Below are positions 1 through 12,279 of a stretch of DNA of 64,000 nt, in pieces (positions within the stretch are counted from its first letter, which is position 1; each line of letters begins with the position of its first letter). Under the pieces are notes generated by a model that worked only from the letters and a program-made list of their open reading frames with translations, did no database searches and was not told the origin of the DNA. The DNA is from Girardinichthys multiradiatus (Eukaryota > Chordata > Actinopteri > Cyprinodontiformes > Goodeidae). The stretch covers positions 14,915,276 through 14,979,275 of the forward strand of contig NC_061818.1 in NCBI RefSeq assembly GCF_021462225.1, written 5' to 3'. Position numbers and translations under genes: made by a program.

Positions 1-440
1 AAGGCTTGAAGACGTTAGGATTTATGGATAGATACACAGATGAATCCTAAAGACAATCCAGCTCAGTCAAAAACCCCAGATTGTCAGCAACATTATCAAT
101 TTTATTATTTCATAAAATATACACATATACTGTAAATAGTGTTGAAGAACTGTACAGGATATCGGTACACAATACACAATGTGAAATACCTCTTGCGTTG
201 TCCTCTTTTATATCATTCTCAAATCTACAACTGGAATGCCACTGGGTCATGGTGGCCTGTACAATGGTAACTATACACAGAGCAACTCATAAACATGTAC
301 GTAAACACACACACACACACAAGCAGATGCATCTAATGACAGAGTTGGTGAGGGGGTAAATAAAGAGAAGGTAGCATCAAATAAATTTTTTTTTTTTTTC
401 TGAAACAGGATTATTGAGTCTGAAATATTGGGTGGTATTT
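1..440. other. Unassigned sequence beyond csnk1e polyA site
   Basis: AT-rich sequence downstream of the likely csnk1e poly(A) site, with a short CA microsatellite at about 305-321 and a T run near 387-399. A minus-strand AATAAA (plus tttatt, 101-106) and a plus-strand AATAAA near 359 are both present. It could be an extended csnk1e 3' UTR or the 3' end of a convergent neighbour. No convincing coding exon was seen. Confidence 0.3.
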
Positions 441-504
441 GGGGAATAGATGAGAATATCCCAGATATACCAGAACAGGGTAGGAAATAAAAGATGTAAG
501 GTAA

Positions 505-1804
505 AAAGCAGACAAAGCAACTTTATTGACCGTAGAAGTTTTACGGTGGCACTCATTCACACCTGTTGGACGACCCAGCTGACAAGGCAACAGTTGCTTA
601 TCTCCGAGTTTATGACTTCTGATTCAACATCCTAGCATTAGTATGCATTTTTCTACTTTACACCTTTACAATAACCACATTTGGCTTTACAATGAAATAA
701 AAAATATTTACAGTGGAGTAAACCAAAAAAATAATAATTTGATGCCCCCAGCCCACCCGCATGTTATTCCCAACAGTGACTGACCCCTCCTCCAAAGCCC
801 CAAATAAAAGAATAAAAAAGGTAACTTTAAGAAATATAAAAATTGCATCCCCTGTTTGTAAGCCAAAACGGGCAGCTGTGGTCTCAGGTCAAATATCAGT
901 ATGCTGAGATGTTTTCCTGAGGAGCTTCTCTCAAGACTTGGGAGTGAGTCCTTCGAAATTCCACAATCCTACTTTACCTTCCCGTCAAAGATTTAAAATC
1001 AAAGAAAAAAGTCAAACTTGAGGGAGATGTGCCGAGAAATTTTGTCTAGGTGGATACGGGGAAAGCAGTTACCAGCTACTTCAACAGGAACATTACAACG
1101 GCTAAAACATCACTTACTCTTCCTCTTCAGTTCCCTTTCTAGTCGCCACCTTCTAATCTACATGCCGCCTCCTATTTAGCTTTCAAATTTTAAAAAGTTA
1201 AAAAAATAAAATTAAAAATAAAAAACAAAAAGGAAACTCAACCTTCAATTTAATATACCTTCATGAACAATTAAGGTATATTGCTGTACTAAAAACTGAA
1301 AAACAAGGAAAAATGACTAGGCCTGCATCAACCTTTGATAAAAAAAATAAAATAAAACATGCATGTCCCTGAAATCTTCTTTTGCTCCTTCAAGGCCAAC
1401 AGTTCTTCACATTTGTCAAAGTATTAAGGGAATGTTCTGAGGAAAAAAAATAACCATGTAGGAATGAGCAACTGTCAAGGTGCAGCATTGTCATTTGTTT
1501 TGTGGTGGAGATCCTACGTTTAGCAAGAGCGGTCCAGGTAAAAATACCTTTATGTATTTTTCTGAATCTTTGAAACATTTAATGTCTTGTTCCAAAAAAC
1601 CTGCATGTCCATTAACAAACAGCTTTTCAATAAACAACGTATAATGAATGGGGGGAAAGAAAGGGATAGTAACAAAGATTCCTTTCAGCCCTGCAAAAGA
1701 AAACAAGATTGGTATTAGACTTTGTATTTACATTTATAAAAGAACAAAACATGTGAACCTAGACCTTACCTGTCATTTTTGTGTGCATGAAGAGCTGAGG
1801 AAAT
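505..1804 (-). other. csnk1e: csnk1e 3' UTR, with terminal UTR intron
   Basis: Sequence after the stop codon at 1805-1807. A strong donor on the minus strand (CAG|GTAAGG, exon end about 1769) and a pyrimidine-rich acceptor near 1690 suggest a small intron inside the 3' UTR, after which the UTR runs to the AATAAA at 522-527. The AT-rich composition and lack of conserved ORFs fit an untranslated region. The spliced UTR is inferred from splice-site consensus only. Confidence 0.6.
522..527 (-). terminator. csnk1e: csnk1e polyadenylation signal
   Basis: AATAAA on the minus strand (plus tttatt), about 1.28 kb downstream of the csnk1e stop codon. The expected cleavage site is around 500-510. Confidence 0.6.
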
Positions 1805-4800
1805 TCACTTCCCCATGTGCTCGAATGGCACGCTGACCTGAAACAGCACAGAATATGGATTTAAGGGGCAGAAGTACCAGTTCAGCTTTGAGAGGCTAGA
1901 AATGTCAATGCAATTCTTACGACTTTCTTTCAACAAATTTGTGGGAATGTACAGCAAATAGTTGTTGAGTCATCAAAATTTAGCACATGATCTCTGCAGC
2001 TCCTCCAGAGTTACCATGGGCCTCTTGGTTCTTTCTCATCTTAGTGTTATCCTTGAACAGTCTGTCAGTTTAGGTGGGCAGCCATGTGTTTAGGTTTGCA
2101 GTTGTGACATACTCTCTGCTTTCAGCTCTGAAGGATATTCAAAGCCTGAAATATGGTTTTAAAACCAAACGCTGATTAAAATTTCTCCATAATGTTCCCT
2201 GTTCCTTTGTCTTCAAAATGTGGTTTGTTCACTCATTTTCTCAAACCTACAAGGCCTAAAAGAACAGTTGTATTTCTACTAAAATTACTGGGACTACTTG
2301 CTAATTAGGTGCCTACAGAAGGCAACTGGCAGCATTACCCAACCAATCGGGTGCTACACTGTGTTTGTCCATCATGTAAAATCCCAATAAAATATATTGA
2401 AGTTTGTAGCTGTATGGTCCCTAAATGTGGAAAATTTCAAAAGGGAATGAATACTTTGCTAATCATCATAAATCAATAAGCTGTGATTAGAACATCTAAT
2501 GAGATGATCCTAGCAGCTGTGAACCGAAGGATTCCATTTTTGTGTAAAATATTCTTTGTGTGCACTGTGTGGTACATAAGCAAGTGAAGGTAGCACAAAT
2601 GTCGTCTCACCTGCGACGTGGAAATCCTTGACTGGTCTTGACGGGCCGTGAGGTCAGAGGACGACACATTGGCAGGAGCCCCGCGGTGTAAACGCATGCT
2701 CACCTTCCGTTCTCGCTCAGCACGAGAAATTGCACGAGGTGACGTGTTGCCTGTGATGAAGAAAAACAATGAGCAACTTTTGATGATGATTTTCTAGAAA
2801 ACATATTTTAGAATCAGCAAAGTCTTTCCTTCTTACTAAACGGATTTATTTTTTAAAATTAGAATCTATTTTAGTCGAAAACTCACCAGACTGTTGGACC
2901 CGTGAAGCAGGGTTTGAGATGGCTTGCTCTGGTCCATTTCTGACTCTGTTGGGAGCGCCTGGAGTGGGACCTGAGGGGAGGCCCCGTGATGCAGACCCCC
3001 TGGGGGCTCCTCCGATCCGATCATCTTTCTCATCTCCTGTCCTCCTTTCACGATCTGTATCCTCAGTTGTCCGACTGGCGCCCTGATAAATGTGACCAGG
3101 CATATTAACGAAAGTTTTAAAAAGCAGCATGGTAATTTGAGCTCTGTTGAGGAAAGTTGTGTGCATGAAATTGACCAATACGAAAATCTCCTATTACAAA
3201 CTTACAAACTTGAGCATGTTCCAATCGAAGACGTAATCGTAGGAGAATCCCTGTCGGTGGAAAAGATTCCTGAAAAGTTGGCGTAGGTAGGAGTAGTCTG
3301 GTTTGTCATCAAAACGGAGTGAGCGGCAAAAATTCAGGTATGTGGAGAACTCCGCTGTAAAACATCAGAAACAGGAGTAATGAGTAAATGTAAAGGAAAA
3401 TCAGTAAACCTGCAAGCGTTGAGCTTTCATTTCCCAATCAATATAAATACTAGAATTCCAGCTCCATTTTAAGCACAACAAACTAAATACAGCACATGCA
3501 GATAATCTTAGGAGCAAGTGGCTGCACCAGTAGATGAGGACTCACAAGGATATCCTTTGCAAAGAACTTCAATGGGTGTGGACATTTTCTTCTCACTGAT
3601 TCGCTCATACTTTTGTCTCTTGGTTGCAGCCTTGAGGCCCTGCCAGGGGAGGGACCCCAGGTTGAAGTACATGAGGACGTATCCGAGAGACTCCAGGTCA
3701 TCACGTCTCGACTGCTCTGTGGACATAAAGCATCAAGTGCAAATGAATGAGACAACTAAACCGTCTACTTTTACGGACAAATAAATAGGGATCTAAAGTG
3801 ATCCAGTACCACAAGATCTTGCAAAATTAAAACAGTACAATATTTTGCATCATAGTGAGGCAGATCTCCCAAAGCCCTATCTACTTCCTGACAGAGTTCA
3901 ACTTCTGAAGTGAAAAAAAAGAAAAAATAAGGGTCCAGGTTATCAACATGGGCTCCATGGTGGTGCTTTAAGCTGGGCACTGAGTTGCATCTATGCTTGA
4001 GAAGCTTCATTGAAATAAAGAAGTAGTTTGTGCAATGCCCCATTGAGTTGAAAGTCAACTAATGAAGATGTCTTGTTATGCTAGCTGACAACACTGTTAC
4101 AAAATCATGGAGGAAGCTTCCTACAATTTAAAAGAAATTTGTGTAGCAGCAAGGGGTAAAAAAAAAAAAAAACCCCAACAACAAATGAACAAAGAAACTA
4201 GTGAAAAAAGTGACTGGCAAGATACCAATGATCTTTAAGTCCTGTGAGAAAACAGTGATAACTAGCCTCTAACAATGCAAAACCTAGCCTCCACTTTGTA
4301 GCTTCTTATCGTCACTAAAGGGCTACGGTTTTAAAAAGGAACTGGGAATGTGTTGGATCAAATCTGAAAAAGCTAGACAGATCAATGCCTGAACTGTTCA
4401 CGTCTGCACTGAATAGATTCTTTAAACCCCAGGTTGAAATTTAGGGAACCTTCTTCTTCAGGATTTGTGAAAATCCTGAAGAAGAATCCCAAAATACTTA
4501 GTGGACTAGTCAAACCTGGACTATTTTACACCTATTATAGATTATTTTAGAAACACCTTTATGCCTTTTCCTGAAATAAATAAAAAAAAAGGCACAAAAA
4601 AAAACCCTAAATAATGTCTCAGGAGCGAGACGTATTATTACATTTTTGCAATTATTTAACCAAAGATTTATCATTTGGAGATGACGACTCTAGCTTATCT
4701 ATTCTTGTGAAATAGGTTGTTTATATGTTCTGTAATATGCATAAGGCCAATGGTCGAAATATTATCATTACCTCGCCTTACATATTTTAAAATTCAAATC

Positions 4801-7613
4801 TCTTTCCACGGTAGATGTGAGATCAAAAGCAAAATGCCCTGACGAGTGACACAGAAATGACCGTAATACATAATTAATCACATCTGTTTTTAAACCCATT
4901 AGTTTTACTCAGGGATTATGATTAAATACAGGATCAATGAATGAAAGGAGCATGTTTAATAAAACGGGGAACATCAGCAGGTAATGAGATGATCGGACAC
5001 TAATTTTAGTGAGCGTTCAAATAACAGAACTACTAAAATGTTCAGAAAGCACCAATACCTTTTCAATAAGAATATGGTCAGGACTGGAAGAAATGGAAAT
5101 AAATGACTCAGTAAGACAAACAAAAAAGGACAAATAGGTCTGTGCATCTACTGTACTTTGCACCATTACGCAAAAGTTGAGGCAGCTCAGATTATCATTT
5201 AGCATGACGCAAAACAAGCAGCTGTCACTGGGAACACTGCAGCAAACTCGGAAGAAAACCTTGGAGTTTGAACTAAACCCAGTTATGGTCTCATTCTCCT
5301 TCAGCATATTTTTAGGCTGTCCACCACATTAGGAAAACATGCATCGTCGAGTTCAGTCTTACCGATTCCAAGATGTGTGTTGATGGAGGCGTACCGCGCT
5401 GTTCCGGTCAGGTTCTTGTTCTCCCTGTAAGGGATGTGCTGGTGCGTGCGGGCATCGCGGTACTTTTTGGCCAGCCCAAAGTCAATAATGTACACCAGGT
5501 TGCCCTTCTTCCCTAAACCCATAAGGAAGTTATCAGGCTTCACGTCTCTGTGGATGAAGTTCTTGGAGTGGATGTACTCAATGCGACTAATCTGGATTTG
5601 AATGAGATGCACAAACAAAGAAAATATTTTGTTACACCGACTGTCAGCAGTATGAGACGTACTTAAGCAGATTGAGACAAAAGACAGATTGGCAGCAGCA
5701 CGACAAATCAGGACAGGAATGCCATGACCCAAGGCTGAAAAGCTGCCAGTCAGACACCCACATGGGACATCTGATACAGCAACTCGGCTATAATTGGGGC
5801 AAAAGGTGAGTCAAGAGTCTGATCCTTGATATGAAATATCTAGGTCAACAGATTAAAGCTGGGCACTCATCATAAACTACATTGACAGCAGGTGAGGAGA
5901 GGAGATCAAACCATCTATAATCTTTAGAGAGGCTTCAAGAGAATTACAATGTTTACACACAGAATATTCAGTGACCCGATGCAGTAAGGGTCATTCCTAT
6001 TATGTTTCTCTACAGTCATTGTAAATAATCCTTTCCCCTTGATACTGTTACACTGACTGAATGTCTCCGATTTTAATGTCAAGCTTGTATCATACCATCT
6101 GGTCTGCCAACAGCAGGACAGTCTTTAGGCTGAACTTGCGGGAGCAGAAGTTAAAAAGGTCCTCCAGACTGGGCCCAAGCAGCTCCATTACCATGACGTT
6201 GTAGTCTCCCTCCGCACCGCACCATTTTATCGATGGAATACCAACTTGTCAAAGACAGACAAACATCATCAGCACATATGTGGTCAAGTTATCACAGGCA
6301 CAGCATTGCTTTGAATATAGTCGCTAAAACTGCTGCAAATTTTATTTCAGTTGGGCAAAGGTGAGTTTTAACCGTTACAATTGTTATTGTTTTTTCTGCT
6401 GTCCCTTATGTGTAGCATTATTATTATTATTATTATTATTAACAGTGATGCCTTGCGTTTAGGAAATACAGGACCTGAGATGAAAGACTGAGGAGGAGGA
6501 AGAAGACCCTACCTGGGCTAAGCCTGGGAAGGAATAAAGTTTACGTAAACCAAGCTTCCATGTTAAAAAAATGAAACCGTCATAAGCTGACATCAGCCGG
6601 CATGAGATTATCATGGTATGATAACCTACTAAGTAAAAATACCACAAAATTGAGCAAAAAACACCTGTTAAATATAACAGTTTTCAAAAAACATACTTGT
6701 TTTACCGGATTGTTGCTTTTGGATTTCCAAATGTAGTTTTAAAACAGCATCCCCATAATCAGAGTGAATCAGTCACAGAAAAGAAAATATGCTGCTTTAA
6801 TTACCCATGAAAACTTGAAAAAAAGTGTCTCTGGTGGAACTTCCTATTAATGAAAAAACCTATTTGGCTGATGAAAGATAAAGAAGAAGAATCAAATGTA
6901 ATGACATTGGTCACCAGCTGATTAACAAGATGGAGAACATCTGTTTTCTTCTGTGTGGGCTTCATTTTGTAATAATACTATTACATTAAAACTTTTATTG
7001 ATTATTTGTCTACTGCTGACAGTACTATAGTATATTCCTAATAAAAATAAAAAGGCACAAGTATGGAAGTGGTCGTTCGAGGCTAGGCATTTTTCTAGAC
7101 TGAAAACGAGCTGATGGACACGCATTCAATCTTTTACACTGAATTTCAGGCTGCAGCATTTTAAGATAAAGGCTTCCCTGACCATTACATTGTTCCAGTA
7201 TCGGGTTTGGCAGGATAGTTGCATCTTCAATACACAGCTGGGAAGACATTTGAGAAGAATGCTCTAATAATCCTGACAAGTGTGTTGAAGCTATAGGTGC
7301 TTACCTCCTCCCTGCATCATCTTGTAGAACTTGCTTTCAATGTGCAACTGTGGATGTTTGGTCTTCACACATTCCAGCTTGATGGCTACCTCCTCACCAG
7401 TCGCAATGTTGGCACCTGAGGAGAAACGTAAAAAATAACCACATCTGTAAGGACATGTAGGAGAAGCATGTTGTAGGGCCCGAGTTGGATGGATAGTGTG
7501 GGAAGATTCATTTCAGTGTGAAACAGTTTCCACTTACCAAGGTAAATGTCTCCAAAGGATCCACTACCTATCTTTCGCCCCAGCCGGTATTTGTTCCCCA
7601 CTCTCAGCTCCAT
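1805..7613 (-). CDS. csnk1e: Casein kinase 1 epsilon (Ser/Thr kinase)
   Basis: CK1 delta/epsilon kinase that phosphorylates PER proteins in the circadian clock and Dishevelled in Wnt signalling (family knowledge). Nine coding exons, all with consistent phase: 7538..7613, 7305..7415, 6096..6244, 5363..5591, 3546..3716, 3206..3354, 2887..3082, 2611..2750, 1805..1837. They give 417 codons plus stop, close to the 416 aa of human CSNK1E. Visible landmarks are [12 protein letters not shown] at the start, VAIK lysine 38, catalytic HRDVKPDN (H126-D128), DFG (149-151) and the CK1 signature ASINTHLGI. The tail carries NTSPRAISR and [20 protein letters not shown] and ends [10 protein letters not shown]; this fits epsilon better than delta. 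The start ATG (7611-7613) opens the conserved N-terminus. No frameshift or stop was found. Confidence 0.97.
1985..2460 (-). mobile_element. Decayed Tc1-like transposon fragment in csnk1e intron
   Basis: Matches the common teleost Tc1-like family in which CTCCTCCAGAGTTACCATGG and GTCAGTTTAGGTGGGCAGCC-type segments precede an end reading AAATCCCAATAAAATATATT and GAATGAATACTTTG. Only about half of the element remains; the transposase sense would be minus. It sits between the last two csnk1e coding exons. Confidence 0.75.
4451..4486. repeat. Perfect 16-bp hairpin
   Basis: The left arm 4451-4466 (ttcttcttcaggattt) is the exact reverse complement of 4471-4486, separated by a 4-nt gtga loop. It lies in the csnk1e intron between exons 5363..5591 and 3546..3716. 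It looks like a fold-back and no surrounding transposon was recognised. Confidence 0.9.
6415..6441. repeat. (ATT)n microsatellite
   Basis: An uninterrupted run of about eight ATT units, in the csnk1e intron just upstream of the exon that begins at 6244. Confidence 0.9.
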
Positions 7614-7629
7614 GGTTGCAAGGTGTCAC

Positions 7630-10430
7630 TGTAATCAACGGACAACACACATCTATGAAACAAAACCGCACACGTTTTACTCTCTCAACTCCATTATTCT
7701 TTATGACCAATTAGAAGACGTATATTGGGGGTCAGAAAGCATTCAACTTAAAAAATGCAGCTGTTGTCTTTATTTTGCCACGAGACAGAATGACTGAAGT
7801 CTTTGTACAGATTTTCAGCTGCTCATATGATCAATTTATCCTAGAAAAACTGGCCACATATTTATGTGAGGATGCACCCTGTTAACACTGCCAGTTGAGC
7901 AGAAAACAGCCATCTAGTCTCCAGAAACAAATGATCAAATTTGTGTGTTAGCTAGGGATGGGGGGGGGGGCTTGAGCTAAGCAGAAGGAGAAGAAAGGAG
8001 GGGTGGGAAATACAGAAATAAAAGGAGGGCAACATAGAAATGTTTAAACCTGGAACTAGAATGAGAAGGACCTAATGCTACATGAGTACAAGGACTTGGG
8101 ACGCATGAGGAAATCATGTGCAATTTTTTGAGCCAAGCTGCATGTGATGGCAGAGCGGGATCATTACTTATTTAATGCTGGCTCAACCACGCCACATTGA
8201 GCAGCCACTGCGAAAGCAAGACTAAGCTCTCTGCTGCTCTGGGTTGGCACTGGCAAAGGTAAAAAGGCATGAGCAGCCACAGAGCACTGGCTGGTTGTAT
8301 CTGTGTCAAAGCCCTCAGACTGGCCTGTCTAATGAACTCCAGAAAGCCAAGAGCTGCAGAGCAGCATTTATTAGACTTGGTTAACTCAACACTTTGTGTC
8401 AAAAGAATGTACCCTTTACAAATAAACTTGTTCCAAAATGGATGACAGAGCCTACAAATGAGTTCTTACTAAGGCAATATACAGGTACATAAAAAATATA
8501 TCCTCTTTATTTATGCTTAGGATGCACCCACGAAAGTTACCTTAATTTATGTTACTTAAAAGAGAGAAGTTTTATAAAAATCTACAGCTTAAGCAAATTA
8601 AGCATCAATTCTGCAGAACTAGTCCTCTTTATTCCACGTGATTCCACTAGGAGTCCAATATTTCAACTATGCTTACTCCAGTTGCAATAACAGTAGGCAA
8701 GAGGTCCCTGCAGAAGATGGTGAGGGGAGCTGAAAAGGTAGTATCCCTACTTACTGCCCAGGATCCTTTTAAGAGCTGTTGGAGGAAAAGTTCTGAACAT
8801 CGTCAAGACTCCTCACAACCTTTCTATTCCCGCTTCAAGCTGCTGAACTGTTAAGATTACGCACTTAACATTATTGCTACAGAAAATATTTGCTGAAGAT
8901 TTTTTTTTTATCTGCATTGACGCTTTGATGTACAGATAGAGATGTTTCATGACTGAAAATATTGAGTTTTTTCCTACCCTGACCACAATTAATGATTATT
9001 AATTATCTATATTAGGAGCAGAGGTGAAGTCAAAACAAACAAAATGAAAATAAATTTGGCATTTTAGCATCTAACAGTGATTACAATGGTTAGCATTACT
9101 AAAACAGCAGCTTGCCTTGGTAGACGGGACAGACGCAGATGGATCAGGCTTAATGAAAGGTTAGGGCCATTACACCCAAGAGCGTAGCTTGTGTGTTGCA
9201 ACATAACACAGATTTAAGAAGTAAAATTAATCATAAAACTTAACACCGAGTCCTCAGTTCAGGAATAGTGACACAACATGCTTGACACTATTACTCTGCA
9301 TCCTTAAGACTATGCGTGTACCGTTAGTAAAAATGCATTTGTATAAATCCCTATGCATCGGTTTTACATGAGGAGGAAGCGTCTCAAAGGTGTGAGCATT
9401 GTAAACTTAACAGCGATGAGGGGAATTCATCATTTGAGGTTTCAGAGACAGTGAAGACAGTAAGGTGAAGCAATGGGAATTAGCCTGTCACACTGCACTG
9501 GAAAAACAACATGTGCTATTACGGTAGTAATCATCTGCAGGAGAGTGGATTGGTCAAGATGGTACAGTACACATCTGCTGGTTCAAGGGGAGTCTTAGTA
9601 GTAGCTGTTAAGACATGATGTTCTGAAGGAGGTGGAACAGTATGGTTTAAGCCTTAAGACCTCACAGTGACGGCATAAAGAATCAACTATTTAGCATTTC
9701 GAGCTGTGCATCAATCTGAACTATTCATCTTTTGGATCAGTTTTATACGTAAATATATAAATAAAACTATTAAACAAAAAAAGAAAAGAAAAAAAAAACA
9801 CCTCCAGTCACCCCAACCAGATAATTTCGCAATCACACAAACGCTGCTAACATTACGCCCCTCACAGTTGTCACTACAAACAACAATTTTGTTTTAAATT
9901 CAACGTATGCCACATTTTGTGCGCAATTTTCTCAATTATGTTAACAGAACAACGGTTCTGTTGCGGTAGTAGCACAAGTCACCCTTTATGCCTTTGGAGT
10001 AATGCGATATCTTTTTATAAAAAAAATTCAACAAAACATAAACGTAATAGTTTGACAAAATAATAAATAGGCGATTTAAATACCTTACAGCCTCTTTTAC
10101 TTGTTTATGTTAGAAATATAAACCACAGGAATCAGCGCAAGTTGATCGTTAGCTGCTACAACTAAGCTAGTAGAAATTCTCTACCCGAACCGTGGGACGT
10201 GATGCTAAAAAGGTTCTAAATTAAAGAAAGCTTAACATTAATACAGTTCAATAAACCTCAATTTGTGTTTTATTAACAACCCCACTCGTACATGATTTAA
10301 CTGGCCAGGGTAGACAGCCAGTCCTACTATTTGCCCCCTCCCCCTCTCCTGTAAACCGTAAATAGGAGACTCCGCTTCGGTCGAATCGGGTCCCTTTTCC
10401 CCCTTGGTTTCACTTGTTCCCCGACGCAAC
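7630..10430. other. csnk1e intron 1, no gene seen
   Basis: The sequence upstream of the initiator exon (acceptor about 7630) is AT-rich and holds a poly-G run near 7961-7970 and A-rich tracts near 9775-9800. No coding potential, RNA gene or clear mobile element was recognised. Confidence 0.5.
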
Positions 10431-10434
10431 TCAC

Positions 10435-10740
10435 ACGATATCGGGTTCGTCCGACAGCTGGTTTAGAGGAGCTTCTGATCCGATGGTTGTCAGTCGGACA
10501 GGAGACCGACCAGAGGAGGATGGGAGCGGATTATGACAGCTCTCATACCCCCAGCTCTGAGCTCAGTTGTCGGTTGCGCTCCCTGTTGATAGTCCCTGAG
10601 AAGCTCCAGCAGCACAAACATCCGTTCTCTACTCTGGTTCGTCGCCCCTCCTCTCGTTACTTAACAACGTACGTGCTCACCACGTCGATGATGTCACCCT
10701 CCAGATCTCGCCGTCACTAAAAAGGAACATCACGGCTCCC
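10435..10740 (-). promoter_or_regulatory. csnk1e: Likely csnk1e promoter and leader exon
   Basis: A CpG-richer, GC-balanced block in an AT-rich neighbourhood, upstream of the csnk1e initiator exon. A good minus-strand donor (ATCGT|GTGAGT, exon end 10435) could close a non-coding first exon that splices to the acceptor near 7630. No TATA box was identified. The assignment rests on position, composition and one splice site. Confidence 0.45.
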
Positions 10741-11115
10741 GTATGTAATTGTATCATTCATTAAATGTCAGATTACTAAATTCAATTTCAACATACGGTA
10801 ATGACTTTATAGATTTTCGACAATATAACATATTAAATGCGTTATCTTAGTAGTATTTCACAGCTGGTAAATAATTACCCGTTAGCCATTGCTGACTGTA
10901 GTGTGACGTCGGTTTTAAATTGAATTGGTATCTTGATGATAATATGACAGTGACAAACACGGGGCTTATTTCTTTTAAGAGCCCTGGTTGTAAAACAAAA
11001 AATCTGTTTAAAATTCCTTTTATATTTTGTTAAGGTTAACAATATAACAAGTAGAACATACAATACTTTTCAGAATTCCCATTTCAAAGTACCAACTAAA
11101 ACACATACATTTGTG

Positions 11116-12228
11116 ATCAGAAGTTTACAAACACTTATAATCAGCATAGATGTCAGAATCATTTTGGAGCTTTTAAGTATTCTTTAGTGGTATTTTTTTT
11201 AGGGGGAGCTGGATTTATTGAGACTGTATGGTGCCTTGCATGAAGAAGGTCCTGGGTTTAAATCCGAGCCTGTGCTGTCTTCCTACATGGAGACTACATG
11301 TTCTCCCAAAGATATGAGTGCTTTAGTGAACCTCATTTAAGTTGGTTGGTTTACTGGCAAATTCTTGCCATTTAACTATTCTTTAACAAGACTGAGGTTG
11401 GGGCTTTGGGAAGGCCATTCCAAAAGCCTAATGCTAGCCTGCTTTATTCACTCTGTGCTCAGTTTTGACCATTCTCCATTGGAACATTCACTTTCGTCCA
11501 AGTGTTAACAGTCTGTTCAGTTAAGGTGAAGCTTAAAATTTGATCCACTTTGTACAATGATCAGTACCAGTGGCAGTGAAACAGATCCATATCATGATGC
11601 CACCATTACCTTGCGGCCTGAAAAACGTAATTTTGTCCTAATAGTTATTTTTTGTTCTATCTGACCATAAAACTTTGCAGAGGTTTCTTTCTTGATAGGT
11701 TTCTCCCAGTTCATGTTTATTTTAATCGCCCTTCAATGCAGACGGTGAAACTGGTGTTCTGGGAGTTTTAATTTAACAATAGCCTTAGGTCTTGATGGAT
11801 CCTGGGCTGTTCCTGAACAGCCTTACTTGTTTCTTTCACCTGAAGGTGATATTTTGTCAGTTGGTTAAAGTTTTGACAAAATTTGGTGTTTCAAGTGGAT
11901 AAAGCAGGATAACATGACCTCATAACATGATAGCCCTGACCTCAGCCCTACTGAACTATACTTAATGCAAGGAAACCAATTGAAATGAACACTTCCTACT
12001 CTGTTGAGGGAGACTTATCCCAACATTAGGGTATATGTAATATTGACCTTGTGTGGATTATACAAAAATCTAAAATACATTTTAATTTAGGCACCCCAAT
12101 CTTGGTTTAAAAAACGTCACCGAAGTGATTCTTGTATAATTAATTTTAAAAAGAACTGTTCAAATTAAATATGCAAAATGAATCCAAACATTTATGTCAA
12201 AGATGAATGTCTGCAAATTTCTGACTAG
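11116..12228 (-). mobile_element. Tc1-like element with decayed inverted ends
   Basis: The left end (tcagaagtttacaaacac, about 11117) and the reverse complement of the right end (tcagaaatttgcagacat) are similar, and both are followed by a match at attcattttg, so they look like old terminal inverted repeats. Internally, the reverse complement of 11585-11615 resembles the GGxxMxW catalytic-domain block of Tc1 transposase. The element fills most of the csnk1e-tnrc6b gap and no ORF survives. Confidence 0.65.
11200..11335. repeat. SINE-like fragment nested in Tc1 element
   Basis: Contains a degenerate gggtttaaatcc B-box-like core followed by cctacatggagactacatgttctccc, resembling a dispersed teleost repeat whose consensus reads tgtggagtttgcatgttctccc. 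It is nested in the surrounding Tc1-like element, so it is probably a later insertion. Confidence 0.45.
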
Positions 12229-12279
12229 AGTCATACACACTTTAGAAAAAAACACACCTGGACAAAGTTAGAAGCCAAT

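Noticed and set aside
7961..7970. Poly-G run as a G-quadruplex
   Set aside because: A single homopolymer run without the four-tract pattern; no support for a specific structure.
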